From positions 17,136-81,135 of the forward strand of contig JAUSAZ010000035.1 of assembly GCA_030652255.1 (NCBI GenBank): 64,000 bases of DNA. The letters run 5' to 3'. The position numbers and the translations under genes are program-made. This document shows, one piece after another, positions 54,951 to 63,859 of this stretch. The stretch comes from Myxococcales bacterium (GTDB lineage Bacteria; Myxococcota_A; Polyangia; Polyangiales; Ga0077539). The notes under the pieces were generated by a model. The model made no database searches. It worked only from the letters and a program-made list of their open reading frames with translations, and had not been told where the DNA came from. Position 1 is the stretch's first letter. Every line of letters begins with the position of its first letter.

Positions 54951-56258
54951 GTGACACGGACTGTGCTTCGCGGTGGCCGGGTGATCGATCCGTCGACGGG
55001 CCGCGACGAGGTCGCGGACGTCATCATCGAGGGCGAGCGCATCGCCGTCGTAGGGCCGATGGCCGCGGCCGCCATCCGCGCCGACGAGCGCGACACGGTC
55101 ATCATCGACTGCGCCGGGCGCTGGGTGACGCCGGGCTTCGTCGACCTGCACGCCCACCTGCGCGAGCCGGGGCTCGAGTACAAGGAAGACATCGCGTCGG
55201 GCACGCGCGCCGCCGCCGCGGGCGGGTTCACCACGGTGTGCGCGATGCCCAACACGAAGCCCGTCAACGACAACCGGGCCATCACGGAGATGATGGTCGC
55301 CAAGGGGCGCTCGCACGGCATCGTCAACCTGCACCCCATCGGGGCGATCACCCGCGGGCTCGCGGGCCGTGAGCTCGCCGAGATGGCCGACCTGCGCGAC
55401 GCCGGCTGCGTGGCCGTGAGCGACGACGGGCGCTGCGTCACCGACGCGGGCGTGATGCGCCGCGCCCTGGAGTACGCCCGCACCTTCGGCCTCGTGGTGG
55501 TGCAGCACGCCGAAGACCACGCGCTCACCGCGGGCGCCCAGATGCACGAGGGCAGGGTGTCCACCCGCCTCGGGCTCAAGGGCTGGCCCCGCGTCGCCGA
55601 GGATCACATCGTCGCCCGCGACGTGCTGCTCACCCAGACCACCGGCGCGGCCTACCACGTCGCCCACGCCAGCACCGCGGGCAGCGCCGCCATCGTGCGC
55701 GAGGCCAAGTCCCGCGGGCTCACCGTCACCGCGGAGGTCACCCCCCACCACCTCACCCTCACCGACGAGGCCGTGCTGGGCTACCGCACGCACTGCAAGG
55801 TCAACCCCCCGCTGCGGGAGCAGTCGGACGTCGACGCCATGATCGACGCGCTCGCCGAGGGAACCATCGACTGCGTGGCCACCGACCACGCGCCCCACGC
55901 CGAGCGCGAGAAGGACTGCGAGTTCGCCGAGGCGCCGCCCGGCATGCTGGGCCTGGAGACCTGCCTGCCGCTGCTGCTCGACCTCGTGCGCAAGGGGCGC
56001 ATCTCCGTGGGGCGGGTGATCGAGTCGCTCACCACCTCGCCCGCGCGGGTCTTCGGGCTGCGCGCGCCGTCGCTGCGGGAGGGGTCGCGCGCCGACGTGG
56101 TGGTCATCGACCCGGAGGCCGGGTGGACGGTGCACGCCGCGCGGATGCAGTCGAAGTCCAAGAACACCCCCTTCGAGGGATGGTCGGTGACCGGCCGGGT
56201 GACGCGCACCTTCGTGGCGGGCCGCGAGGTCTTCCGCCACGCCGACGAAGCTGTATAG
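54951..56258 (+). CDS. pyrC: Dihydroorotase, class I (435 aa)
   Basis: This enzyme cyclises N-carbamoyl-aspartate to dihydroorotate in pyrimidine synthesis. Motifs: TPGFVDLHAHLREPG with the metal-binding HxH and Arg, AMPNTKPVND, VVQHAEDHAL, AYHVAHAST, and CVATDHAPHAEREKD with the catalytic Asp. The length fits class I (about 425-435 residues). The start is taken as the GTG at 54951; a GTG nine bases upstream is also in frame. A small ORF and a Lnb-domain gene follow closely. Catalytically inactive PyrC' homologues lack the His and Asp residues that are present here. Confidence 0.92.
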   Translation: MTRTVLRGGRVIDPSTGRDEVADVIIEGERIAVVGPMAAAAIRADERDTVIIDCAGRWVTPGFVDLHAHLREPGLEYKEDIASGTRAAAAGGFTTVCAMPNTKPVNDNRAITEMMVAKGRSHGIVNLHPIGAITRGLAGRELAEMADLRDAGCVAVSDDGRCVTDAGVMRRALEYARTFGLVVVQHAEDHALTAGAQMHEGRVSTRLGLKGWPRVAEDHIVARDVLLTQTTGAAYHVAHASTAGSAAIVREAKSRGLTVTAEVTPHHLTLTDEAVLGYRTHCKVNPPLREQSDVDAMIDALAEGTIDCVATDHAPHAEREKDCEFAEAPPGMLGLETCLPLLLDLVRKGRISVGRVIESLTTSPARVFGLRAPSLREGSRADVVVIDPEAGWTVHAARMQSKSKNTPFEGWSVTGRVTRTFVAGREVFRHADEAV

Positions 56259-56269
56259 AGGGCGGCACG

Positions 56270-56551
56270 ATGCACGCGGTGGTTCCACGGTCGGGGGTGC
56301 GGTACGAGCTGACGCTGGTCGAGGGGGCCGAGGCCGAGGCGCGCTACGACGCCGCGGTGTTCACGTCCGAGCACACGGGCCGCGCGCGGGTGATCATCCG
56401 CCGCGACGGCGCCTCCCTCGACGGCCCCGCGGAGGACATCGCCGAGGCCCACGTCGCGCAGCTCCTCGCTCTCGCCAAGACCCTCGGCAAGCGGGAGGAC
56501 GCCCCGTGGCCGCGTCGCATCAACCGATGGCGCTCGCCCGGCGTCCGCTGA
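56270..56551 (+). CDS. Small hypothetical protein (93 aa)
   Basis: This short frame lies 11 bases after pyrC and overlaps the next gene by 25 bases. It begins HAVVPRSGVRYELTLVEGAE and has a helical end with HVAQLLALAKTLGKR. No domain is recognised. Third-position bias and tight spacing support a real gene in one transcript with pyrC and the Lnb-domain gene. Confidence 0.5.
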   Translation: MHAVVPRSGVRYELTLVEGAEAEARYDAAVFTSEHTGRARVIIRRDGASLDGPAEDIAEAHVAQLLALAKTLGKREDAPWPRRINRWRSPGVR

Positions 56552-57675
56552 TCGCCCTCGGGCTCGCCGCGCTCGCGCTCCCCGCGGCGGCGGGCGCGCA
56601 GACCCACGACGAGCCCGAAGTGGCGCTGGTCACCATGGGGCCCGGCGACGACGTGTTCTCGCGCTATGGCCACGCGGCCCTCTGCGTGCGCGACGAGATC
56701 TCCCCGCAGGGCCGCTGTTACAACTACGGCACCGCGGACTTCACCACCTACGAGTCGCTCCTCTGGGCGGTGCTCCGGGGCAAGGCGCGCTTCTGGGTGT
56801 CGGTGGTCGACGAGCCCGCGACGATGCAGCAGTACGCCCGCATCGAGGACCGCACGGTGTGGCGCCAGGTGCTCCCGTACCCCGCCGAGGCGCGGCGGCG
56901 GCTGGTGGCCCGGCTCGCCCTCGACGCCCTCCCGGAGCACCGGTACTACGTCTATCACCACTACCGGGACAACTGCACCACGCGCATCCGCGACCACCTC
57001 GACGCCGTCTCCGAGGGGTCGCTCTCCACCGCGCGCGCCGTGTCCACCCCGCGCACCTGGCGCGAGCGCACCCTCGAGGGCCTCGCCAGCGACGCGCGCC
57101 TGCTCGCCCTCGCCGAGCTCCTCCTCGGGCGCCCCCTCGACGCGACCATGAACCGCTGGGAGGAGATGTTCCTGCCGGCGGTGCTGCGCGAGGAGGTGCA
57201 GCGGGCCAGCGGCGTCGCCCCCGTCGCCGTGTCCACCCGGGTGCGCCCCGTCCCGCCGGGGGAGCCCGGCTACGGCATCGGCGTCCTGGCCGCCCTCAGC
57301 GGGGCCCTCGCCCTGCTCGGCCTCGGGGCGGGGCAGCGCCGCTCGCGGGCCCTCTCCCTCGCCGCCCGCGGGCTCCTGGTGACCGCGCTCACCCTGCTCG
57401 GGGCGCTGGTCTGGGGCATGGCCGCGGCGTCGGCCCTCCCGGAGCTTCACGCCAACCTCATGGTGCTGGTGCTCACCCCCACCGACCTCGCGCTGGCCTG
57501 GTCGGCGAGCTGGTCGCGCTACGCCCCCGCGCGCCTCGTGGGCCTGGTGCTGGTGCTCGCCGCCTGGACCGTCGGGGCCGTCTCCCAGGTGGCCGTCGGG
57601 GTGGTGGCCGTCGGGGCCCTCCTGGCCATCGGGGCCTTCGCGCGCGCGGACGAGTCGCTGCCTCAAAGCTGGTAG
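56527..57675 (+). CDS. Lnb N-terminal-domain (DUF4105) membrane protein (382 aa)
   Basis: A signal peptide (LIALGLAALALPAAAGAQ) precedes a periplasmic domain with the Lnb/DUF4105 signature: DDVFSRYGHAALCV with the His, RCYNYGTADF, and YHHYRDNCTTRIRDHLD with the likely catalytic Cys. Five hydrophobic helices follow from about residue 245 to the end (VLAALSGALALLGLG, LLVTALTLLGALVWG, and others). In Enterococcus, Lnb moves an acyl chain within lipoproteins to make the lyso form. Given ten predicted lipoproteins in this window, a role in lipoprotein remodelling is plausible but not shown. The ATG at 56527 is inside the preceding ORF; a GTG at 56506 is in frame. Confidence 0.75.
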   Translation: MALARRPLIALGLAALALPAAAGAQTHDEPEVALVTMGPGDDVFSRYGHAALCVRDEISPQGRCYNYGTADFTTYESLLWAVLRGKARFWVSVVDEPATMQQYARIEDRTVWRQVLPYPAEARRRLVARLALDALPEHRYYVYHHYRDNCTTRIRDHLDAVSEGSLSTARAVSTPRTWRERTLEGLASDARLLALAELLLGRPLDATMNRWEEMFLPAVLREEVQRASGVAPVAVSTRVRPVPPGEPGYGIGVLAALSGALALLGLGAGQRRSRALSLAARGLLVTALTLLGALVWGMAAASALPELHANLMVLVLTPTDLALAWSASWSRYAPARLVGLVLVLAAWTVGAVSQVAVGVVAVGALLAIGAFARADESLPQSW

Positions 57676-57693
57676 CGAGGCGCCCCGGACACT

Positions 57694-59052
57694 ATGGTCG
57701 GTGTCGTGGACACCGAACCCTTCTCCGGCTTCGTGCATGACACCTTCGCGGTCCGCCGGCTCGGCCCGTGCCGCGTCCCGTCGCCCCTCGACCTGTCCGT
57801 CATCGCTGGCGACTTCATCCCCGACTACACCGACGACCTCGCGCGGGTGCTGGTGCAGGTGGACTACAACGCCGGGTCGCCGCAGGTCATCGCGGGCTTC
57901 GAGCGCGCCGGGGCGCGGCAGCACCTCTTCTTCGACCCGGCGCAGACCCGCGCGGCCATCGTGACCTGCGGCGGGCTCTGCCCTGGGCTCAACAACGTGC
58001 TGCGCTCGATGGTGCTCCAGCTGCACCACAAGTACCGGGTGCGCGAGGTGCTCGGGTTCCGCTACGGCTTCGAGGGGCTCAACCCCGCCACGGGCGTCCC
58101 CCCGATCACCCTCGACACGGCGACCGTCCGCGACGTGCACCGCCACGGCGGCTCGATGCTCGGCCTCTCCCGCGGCCAGCAGGACATCGGGATGATGGTC
58201 GACACGCTGCAGCGCCACGCCATCGACATCCTCTTCTGCATCGGCGGCGACGGCACCCTGCGCGGCGCCCACGCCATCGCCGAGGAGTGCCTCCGCCGGA
58301 AGCTCCCCATCGGCGTGCTCGGCGTGCCCAAGACCGTCGACAACGACGTCTCGTGGGTCGACAAGACCTTCGGCTTCGACACGGCGGTCGACGTCGCGCG
58401 GCAGGCCATCGACGGCGCGCACTCCGAGGCCCGCGGGGCGCGCAACGGCGTCGGCATCGTGAAGCTCATGGGCCGCGAGGCGGGCTTCATCGCCGCCGCC
58501 GCCACGCTCGCCAGCGAGGACGTGAACTTCTGCCTCATCCCCGAGGTGCCCTTCGAGCTCGACGGCGCGCACGGGCTGCTCGCCAGCCTCGAGCGCCGCC
58601 TCGCCGAGCGCGGCCACGCGGTCATCGTGGTCGCCGAGGGCTGCGCGTCGCGGCTCGGCGACGCCGGCACGCAGCGCGACGCCTCGGGCAACCTGCGCTT
58701 CGCCCACGGCAGCTCGGACGTCGGCACCTTCCTGCGCGACGCCATCACCGCCCACCTGCACGCGCGCAAGGTCGCGGCGACGGTGAAGTACATCGACCCG
58801 AGCTACATGATCCGCTCCGGGGCGGCCAACGCGTCCGACGCCATCTTCTGCAACGAGCTCGCGCGCAACGCCGTGCACGCCGGGATGGCGGGCCGCACCG
58901 ACGCCGTCGTCGGGCGCTGGCACCGGCGCTTCACGCACGTCCCGCTCACGCTCATCACCGGCGACAAGAAGCGCATCGACCCCGACGGCGCCCAGTGGCT
59001 CTCGGTCATCGAGACCACCGGGCAGTCGCGGCTCGTCAACGAGGTGGCGTAG
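57694..59052 (+). CDS. pfkA: 6-Phosphofructokinase, group II / plant-like type (452 aa)
   Basis: This enzyme phosphorylates fructose 6-phosphate. Motifs: TCGGLCPGLNNVLR (phosphate loop), CIGGDGTLRGAHAIAEE, LGVPKTVDNDVSWVD with the catalytic Asp, GVGIVKLMGREAGFIAAAATL and IDPSYMIRSG. Gly in GGDG favours ATP over pyrophosphate, while the Lys in PKTVDND is the residue seen in pyrophosphate-linked and plant-like long enzymes, so the donor should be treated as probably ATP. The first 95 residues are an extension compared with E. coli PfkA. It is cytoplasmic and glycolytic. Confidence 0.85.
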   Translation: MVGVVDTEPFSGFVHDTFAVRRLGPCRVPSPLDLSVIAGDFIPDYTDDLARVLVQVDYNAGSPQVIAGFERAGARQHLFFDPAQTRAAIVTCGGLCPGLNNVLRSMVLQLHHKYRVREVLGFRYGFEGLNPATGVPPITLDTATVRDVHRHGGSMLGLSRGQQDIGMMVDTLQRHAIDILFCIGGDGTLRGAHAIAEECLRRKLPIGVLGVPKTVDNDVSWVDKTFGFDTAVDVARQAIDGAHSEARGARNGVGIVKLMGREAGFIAAAATLASEDVNFCLIPEVPFELDGAHGLLASLERRLAERGHAVIVVAEGCASRLGDAGTQRDASGNLRFAHGSSDVGTFLRDAITAHLHARKVAATVKYIDPSYMIRSGAANASDAIFCNELARNAVHAGMAGRTDAVVGRWHRRFTHVPLTLITGDKKRIDPDGAQWLSVIETTGQSRLVNEVA

Positions 59053-59122
59053 GGGCCCTCACCCCCTCCAAGCCCCGGGGCGTTGCCCCCCGCCGCGCCG
59101 CGGGTGCATCGTGCCCGCTGCC

Positions 59123-62100
59123 ATGACCAGCTCCCTCGACCTCACCCGCCTGCGCCGCGAGCTCGACGCCACCCACGACCGCGGCCGCCTCGCCCGCGCC
59201 ATCGAGCTCGGCCGCGAGGCCCCCACGCGCCCCGACGCCGCCGCGCTCCTCGAGGGCCTCGCCGGCGGTGAGGCCTACGAGCGCCGCCTCGGGCTCATCG
59301 CGCAGTACACCCGCCGCGACGGCGCCGCCGTGCTGCGCGCGCTCGAAGACCCATCGCGCCGGGTGCGCGCCCTGGCCTTCTCGCTGGTGCCCCTCTGCTG
59401 CGACGACCCGCAGGCCGCCGACGGGCTCCAGGTGGCCTTCGCCCTGCGCCGCGACCGCGCCCTCGCCGTGCGCCTCCGCGCGCACCACCGCCTCGCCGCC
59501 GTCGACCATCACCTCGACTGGCTCGCGCCCCGCAAGGACGTCCACGACTTCGCCGACCTCGTGCCCCTCGGCAGCCCCGATGGCATCCGGAAGCACCTCC
59601 CGCAGGCCCTGCTGCGCCCCAGCCAGATCTTCTGGAAGCGCCTCGCCCGCTACGCCCCCGACGCCCTCGGCGACGTCTTCGCGCAGCGCCTCCGCGCCGT
59701 CGCGGGCGAGCTCGACGCCGTGCACCGGCAGCTCCTCGACCGCCACCTCTTCCGCATCGCCGACGCCGCGCCCGACGCGGCCATGACCCTCGTCGAGCTG
59801 CTGCACACCCGCGGCATCGAGGCGCCGCCCGCCGTCTGGAAGCGCCTCGCCGTGCACCGCCCCACGGTCACCCTCTCGGTGATGCAGCGCTGCAAGGTGC
59901 TCATCCCCGACGGGCTCTTCGCGCGCGACCCGGGCGCCCTCTCGCCCGCGGCGCTCGGGGCCCTCGTGCGCCTCGCGCCCCGCGCGCTGGGCGAGCCCGA
60001 CAAGCTCTTCAAGGCCCTTCCCCCTGACGGGCGCCGCGCGGTGGTCGGCGCGTGGTGCGAGCAGCTCCGCGCCCACCGCCGCTGGATGCTCGACGAGGGA
60101 CTGCTCTACTGGGGCCGCGCGCTCATCGCACACATCGACGACCGCAACGAGCGCGACTTCGCCTTCGACCGCTGGAGCGAAGGGGCCCGCGACCGCGACG
60201 GGGTCGTCGCCGTCGAGGAGGTCGCGAAGCTCCCGGAGGAGTACCGCGAGCGCGAGGGCCGACGGCACCTGCACGGCGTCGTGGCCCTCGGGACGAAGCC
60301 CGCGGTGCGCCTGCGCTACGCGCGATTCCTCCCGTGGGAGGAGGCCGAGAGCGCGCTGAGGGTGTTCCTCGGGCACCCGGAGGGGGAGATGCGCGGGGCG
60401 GCGCTCACGACCCTCTTCGCCGTCGCGGGCATGCGCCCCGACGAGCCCGCGCTTACCGACCGCTGCCTCGCCCTCGTCGTCGCCCGCAAGAACGAGCAGG
60501 ACCCCGTGCGCGGCGCCATGGCCCAGGGCCTCCTCGCGTGGCCGAAGCGCATCTGGCGCACGGATCACCTCGACGCGCTCGGCCAGATGGTGCGCGACGC
60601 CCTCGACGCCTCGGACTGCTCCGTCGGCACGGCGGCGGCGCTCGAGGCCCTGGTGGTGCGGCGCTTCCACCTCGACCCGGCGTGGGCGTCGCGCTGGCTC
60701 TTCACCCTGGTGAAGGAGCGCGGCCGCATCCACGACCCGCTCTTCGCGCGGCACCTCGACGACGACGACCTGCGCGTCGCGGCGCCCGCCCTGATGGAGG
60801 TCGCGCGGCAGTGGGCCGAGCGCGAGCGGGGGATGCCCCTGCTCCAGCTGGCGCGCGGCGTGGGCAGGCGCATGGCGCTGGTTCCGGGCCTCGGCGAGCT
60901 GGTGGCCGGGGCCATGACCGCCTCGACCTGGGAGTGGCACGCGCAGGACGCCGCGCAGGTGCTGCGGGCCTTCGACCGGGAGCGCCTCGTGGCGCTGCTG
61001 CCGACGGAGATGCGCCGGTGGTACGACCTCGGGTGGGTGGGGTCGATCAACGCGCTGGCGCAGTCGTGGGACGAGGGCCCGCTGCCCGAGGAGCTCGGCG
61101 CCGCGGTGGAGCGGGTCGCGCGCGGCGCCTGGCTGGTGGGGCACATCCACCAGGCGCTGGTGGCGCTGCGGCTGCGTGACCTCCCCCGCTTCGACCGCGT
61201 GGTCGAGGCCATGATCAGGAGCGACGAGAGCCTGGTGTGCCTCCCCGAGGTGCAGCGCCACCTGCACGCCCGCCGGCAGGACCTCCTCGATCCCTTCCTC
61301 GGACACCGGGTGATCCATGGGCGCTTCGCCACCGGCAAGACCCGCTGGATACTCCCCTTCGACCGCGGCTTCCACCGCTGGAACCCCGCGCAGAACACCC
61401 GCTTCCACGCCACCCTTGCGGAGCTCGTCGGCGACAAGGACCGCGACACCCCGACGGTGTTCCGCGCGCTGATCATCCTCCCTCGGTTGGAGTTCGCGCC
61501 GGCCGACGCCCTCTGCGCCCTGGCCGACGACCCCCGCCCCGCAGTGCGCGAGAAGGCCATCCGGGTGATGGCCCGCTGCGACGCCGCGCAGGGTGTCCCC
61601 ACGCTGCTCGACTGCCTCGACGACGCCCGCGCCCGCATCGCCATCTACGGCCTGCGCCGCGCCCTGCGGGACGTCCCCCCCGCGCGCGTGGTGTCGATGC
61701 TCGCGGCGGTGTCGCTTCGCAAGGTCACCGTCGCCAAGGAGGTGCTGCGCATCCTCGGCGAGCTGCGCCACGACTCGGCCTACGACCTGCTCATCGAGGT
61801 CGACGGCCGCACCCTCCACCGCGACGTGCGCATCGCCCTGCTGCGCGGGCTCTGGGACCACCTGGAGCGCGAGCCCACCTGGGGGGTGTTCGCCCGCGCC
61901 GTGGCGGCCGACGACTGGGTGATGGCCTCGCGCCTCGGCGACATCCCCGCCGACCGCCTCACCGCCACCTCCGACCGCCGCCTCTCGGCGCTGCTCGCGA
62001 AGGTGCTGGAGCGCCCCGAGCCCGAGGCCCGCATCGACCTGCTCCAGCGCGCGGCGATGCTGGCGGTGCGCGACCCCGAGCGGTCCTTCCTCCGGGCCTG

Positions 62101-62716
62101 CGGCGCGCGCCTGGCGTCGCCCTACGACGACGAGGTGCGGGCGGCGATGATGGCGCTGCTGCACCGCGCCGACGAGGGCGACATGGCGGCGCTGGGTCCG
62201 ATGGTGGCCGCGGTGCGCGAGGACGTTCGCGCGCTCACGGTGGGCCTCGACGCGCTGCTCGCCGCCCCGCTGCGCAGCCGCGCCGTGTGGACCCAGGCGG
62301 GCGCCGCGGCGGAGCGTGCGCTGGAGGGCGACGCGCGGCTGACGGCGCTGCGGGTGCGATGCGCGGCGGCGTGGCGGACGCCCGAGGACTGGTCGGCGTG
62401 GGCGCAGGCCCTGGTGGAGGGCGGCGCGGCGGACGCCGACACGATGCGGGCGGTGGCGGCCGGGCTGGCGACGCTGCCGGTGGCGTCGCTGCGGGGCGTC
62501 ACCGAGCGGTGGAGCGCGAGCCCGGCGCCGGCGCTGCGGCGCGCGGCGGTGTGGGCGCTGGAGCGCGACGCAGGACCGAAGCGGGGGTGGACCCCGGAGC
62601 GGCTGGAGATGCTGCGGGCGCTACAGGCGGACGCGGCGCCCGAGGTGGCGGGCGCGGCGCGGGCGGTGTTTCCGCCGCGCGAGATGATCGACGAGCGCTA
62701 CCGCGCGAAGGGCTGA
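59123..62716 (+). CDS. Large HEAT-repeat protein (1197 aa)
   Basis: This is a very large all-helical soluble protein without signal peptide or catalytic motif. It is made of HEAT-type helix pairs throughout, clearest from about residue 780 to 1010: LADDPRPAVREKAIRVMA, then ARIAIYGLRRALRD, then KVTVAKEVLRILGELR, then LHRDVRIALLRGLWDHLE. From memory, long HEAT proteins with this last motif group also occur in Streptomyces and relatives. HEAT arrays usually bind partner proteins or nucleic acids. The start is taken as the ATG at 59123; a GTG at 59111 is in frame. It ends 75 bases before the kinase-fold lipoprotein. Confidence 0.75.
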   Translation: MTSSLDLTRLRRELDATHDRGRLARAIELGREAPTRPDAAALLEGLAGGEAYERRLGLIAQYTRRDGAAVLRALEDPSRRVRALAFSLVPLCCDDPQAADGLQVAFALRRDRALAVRLRAHHRLAAVDHHLDWLAPRKDVHDFADLVPLGSPDGIRKHLPQALLRPSQIFWKRLARYAPDALGDVFAQRLRAVAGELDAVHRQLLDRHLFRIADAAPDAAMTLVELLHTRGIEAPPAVWKRLAVHRPTVTLSVMQRCKVLIPDGLFARDPGALSPAALGALVRLAPRALGEPDKLFKALPPDGRRAVVGAWCEQLRAHRRWMLDEGLLYWGRALIAHIDDRNERDFAFDRWSEGARDRDGVVAVEEVAKLPEEYREREGRRHLHGVVALGTKPAVRLRYARFLPWEEAESALRVFLGHPEGEMRGAALTTLFAVAGMRPDEPALTDRCLALVVARKNEQDPVRGAMAQGLLAWPKRIWRTDHLDALGQMVRDALDASDCSVGTAAALEALVVRRFHLDPAWASRWLFTLVKERGRIHDPLFARHLDDDDLRVAAPALMEVARQWAERERGMPLLQLARGVGRRMALVPGLGELVAGAMTASTWEWHAQDAAQVLRAFDRERLVALLPTEMRRWYDLGWVGSINALAQSWDEGPLPEELGAAVERVARGAWLVGHIHQALVALRLRDLPRFDRVVEAMIRSDESLVCLPEVQRHLHARRQDLLDPFLGHRVIHGRFATGKTRWILPFDRGFHRWNPAQNTRFHATLAELVGDKDRDTPTVFRALIILPRLEFAPADALCALADDPRPAVREKAIRVMARCDAAQGVPTLLDCLDDARARIAIYGLRRALRDVPPARVVSMLAAVSLRKVTVAKEVLRILGELRHDSAYDLLIEVDGRTLHRDVRIALLRGLWDHLEREPTWGVFARAVAADDWVMASRLGDIPADRLTATSDRRLSALLAKVLERPEPEARIDLLQRAAMLAVRDPERSFLRACGARLASPYDDEVRAAMMALLHRADEGDMAALGPMVAAVREDVRALTVGLDALLAAPLRSRAVWTQAGAAAERALEGDARLTALRVRCAAAWRTPEDWSAWAQALVEGGAADADTMRAVAAGLATLPVASLRGVTERWSASPAPALRRAAVWALERDAGPKRGWTPERLEMLRALQADAAPEVAGAARAVFPPREMIDERYRAKG

Positions 62717-62791
62717 GCGCGCCCCGGACCATGCCCGGCGCATGGCCGTTCCTTGCGCTGGGCCGACGGGCTGACACAACCTCCGCCACGC

Positions 62792-63859
62792 ATGAACCGT
62801 CCCCTCCTCGCGGCCCTCGGCGGCCTCGTCGCCGCCCTCTCCGCCTGCGCCTCGCCGTCGCCTCCGCCGGTGCACCCGGTCGGCCCGCTGCGGCCTGCGG
62901 CCATCCTCGACGCCGCCGCGCCCGACCCCTCGACCCCGCCTCAGGTGGCCGTGGCCGATGTGCCCACGGTCACGGCCCCGGCCGACCCGCCGACGCCCGC
63001 GGTCGTCCCCGCGGCGCCGTCAGGGGAGCGCGTGCGGATGTTCCGCGGGCGCAGCGAGGACGAGTGGCTGCGGCTGATGTCCGAGCGCCCGGTGGTGCGC
63101 ACCCTGGAGCGCTTCCACAGCACCCTCTTCGTCTTCCACATGGACCTCGGCGACGGCGTCGAGATCAGCTTCCAGCCCGAGCGCCCCGGCCAGGAGACCT
63201 TCTGGCGCCGCGAGGTGACCTCGTATCACCTGGCGCGGCTGCTCGGCATCGACAACCGGGTTCCGCCCACGGTGGGCAAGCGCGTGCCGCTGAGCGCCTT
63301 CGGCCGCCACGCCCGCGGCGTCGGCCTGGTGGTCGACCGCCACGGGATGGTGCTGGGCTCGGCGAGCGTGTGGATGCCCGTGCTCAACCGGGTGAACATG
63401 CACCTGCCCCCGGCGCGGCGGGAGTGGTCGTCGTGGGTGAACCCCGCGCGGCCGCTCCCCGAGGCGTCGCGCGAGCGGGCGCGGCAGGTCTCCGAGGTGC
63501 TGGTCTTCGACTACCTCGCCGCCAACTACGACCGCTGGAACTGCTGCAACATCACCGCCGACGAGCACGACGACCTGGTGTTCCGCGACAACGACGCCGG
63601 GTGGTTTCCGGGCGTGATCAACCGCCTGGGCGACCCCAACGTGGTGCGCCGGGTGCCGCGCTACCTCTACGAAGCCGTGCAGCGGGTGACGCCGGAGATG
63701 CTCCGCGAGTCGGTGTCCCACGACCCGATGGCGGCCAGCGTGCACCTCGTCGCGTCGCGGGCCTACACGGGCTACGAGCTCCGCCGGCAGGCGCTGCTGG
63801 CCAACCTCCGGCGGATGGTGGCGCGGCACGGCGAGGCCGCGGTGTTCCCGTGGCCGTGA
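62792..63859 (+). CDS. Lipoprotein with FAM20/HipA-like kinase-fold motifs (355 aa)
   Basis: Signal peptide and lipobox LSAC (Cys19), then a Pro/Ala-rich spacer to about residue 85. The folded part contains TFWRREVTSYHLARLLGID with a Glu and His suited to an N-lobe, then RVPPTVGKRVPLS, and near the C terminus VLVFDYLAANYDRWNCCNI followed by LVFRDNDAGW. The spaced D-x-N and D-N pattern is like the catalytic loop and metal-binding Asp of FAM20C/HipA/PI3K-type kinases. A secreted, lipid-anchored kinase would be unusual. The assignment is from motif reading only; an inactive pseudokinase or unrelated fold is possible. Confidence 0.5.
   Translation: MNRPLLAALGGLVAALSACASPSPPPVHPVGPLRPAAILDAAAPDPSTPPQVAVADVPTVTAPADPPTPAVVPAAPSGERVRMFRGRSEDEWLRLMSERPVVRTLERFHSTLFVFHMDLGDGVEISFQPERPGQETFWRREVTSYHLARLLGIDNRVPPTVGKRVPLSAFGRHARGVGLVVDRHGMVLGSASVWMPVLNRVNMHLPPARREWSSWVNPARPLPEASRERARQVSEVLVFDYLAANYDRWNCCNITADEHDDLVFRDNDAGWFPGVINRLGDPNVVRRVPRYLYEAVQRVTPEMLRESVSHDPMAASVHLVASRAYTGYELRRQALLANLRRMVARHGEAAVFPWP

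Noticed and set aside
59036..62164. Open minus-strand frame of over 1000 codons opposite the HEAT-repeat gene
   Set aside because: The translation is Val/Gly/His/Arg-rich without recognisable motifs, and it mirrors the third-position bias of the real plus-strand gene.
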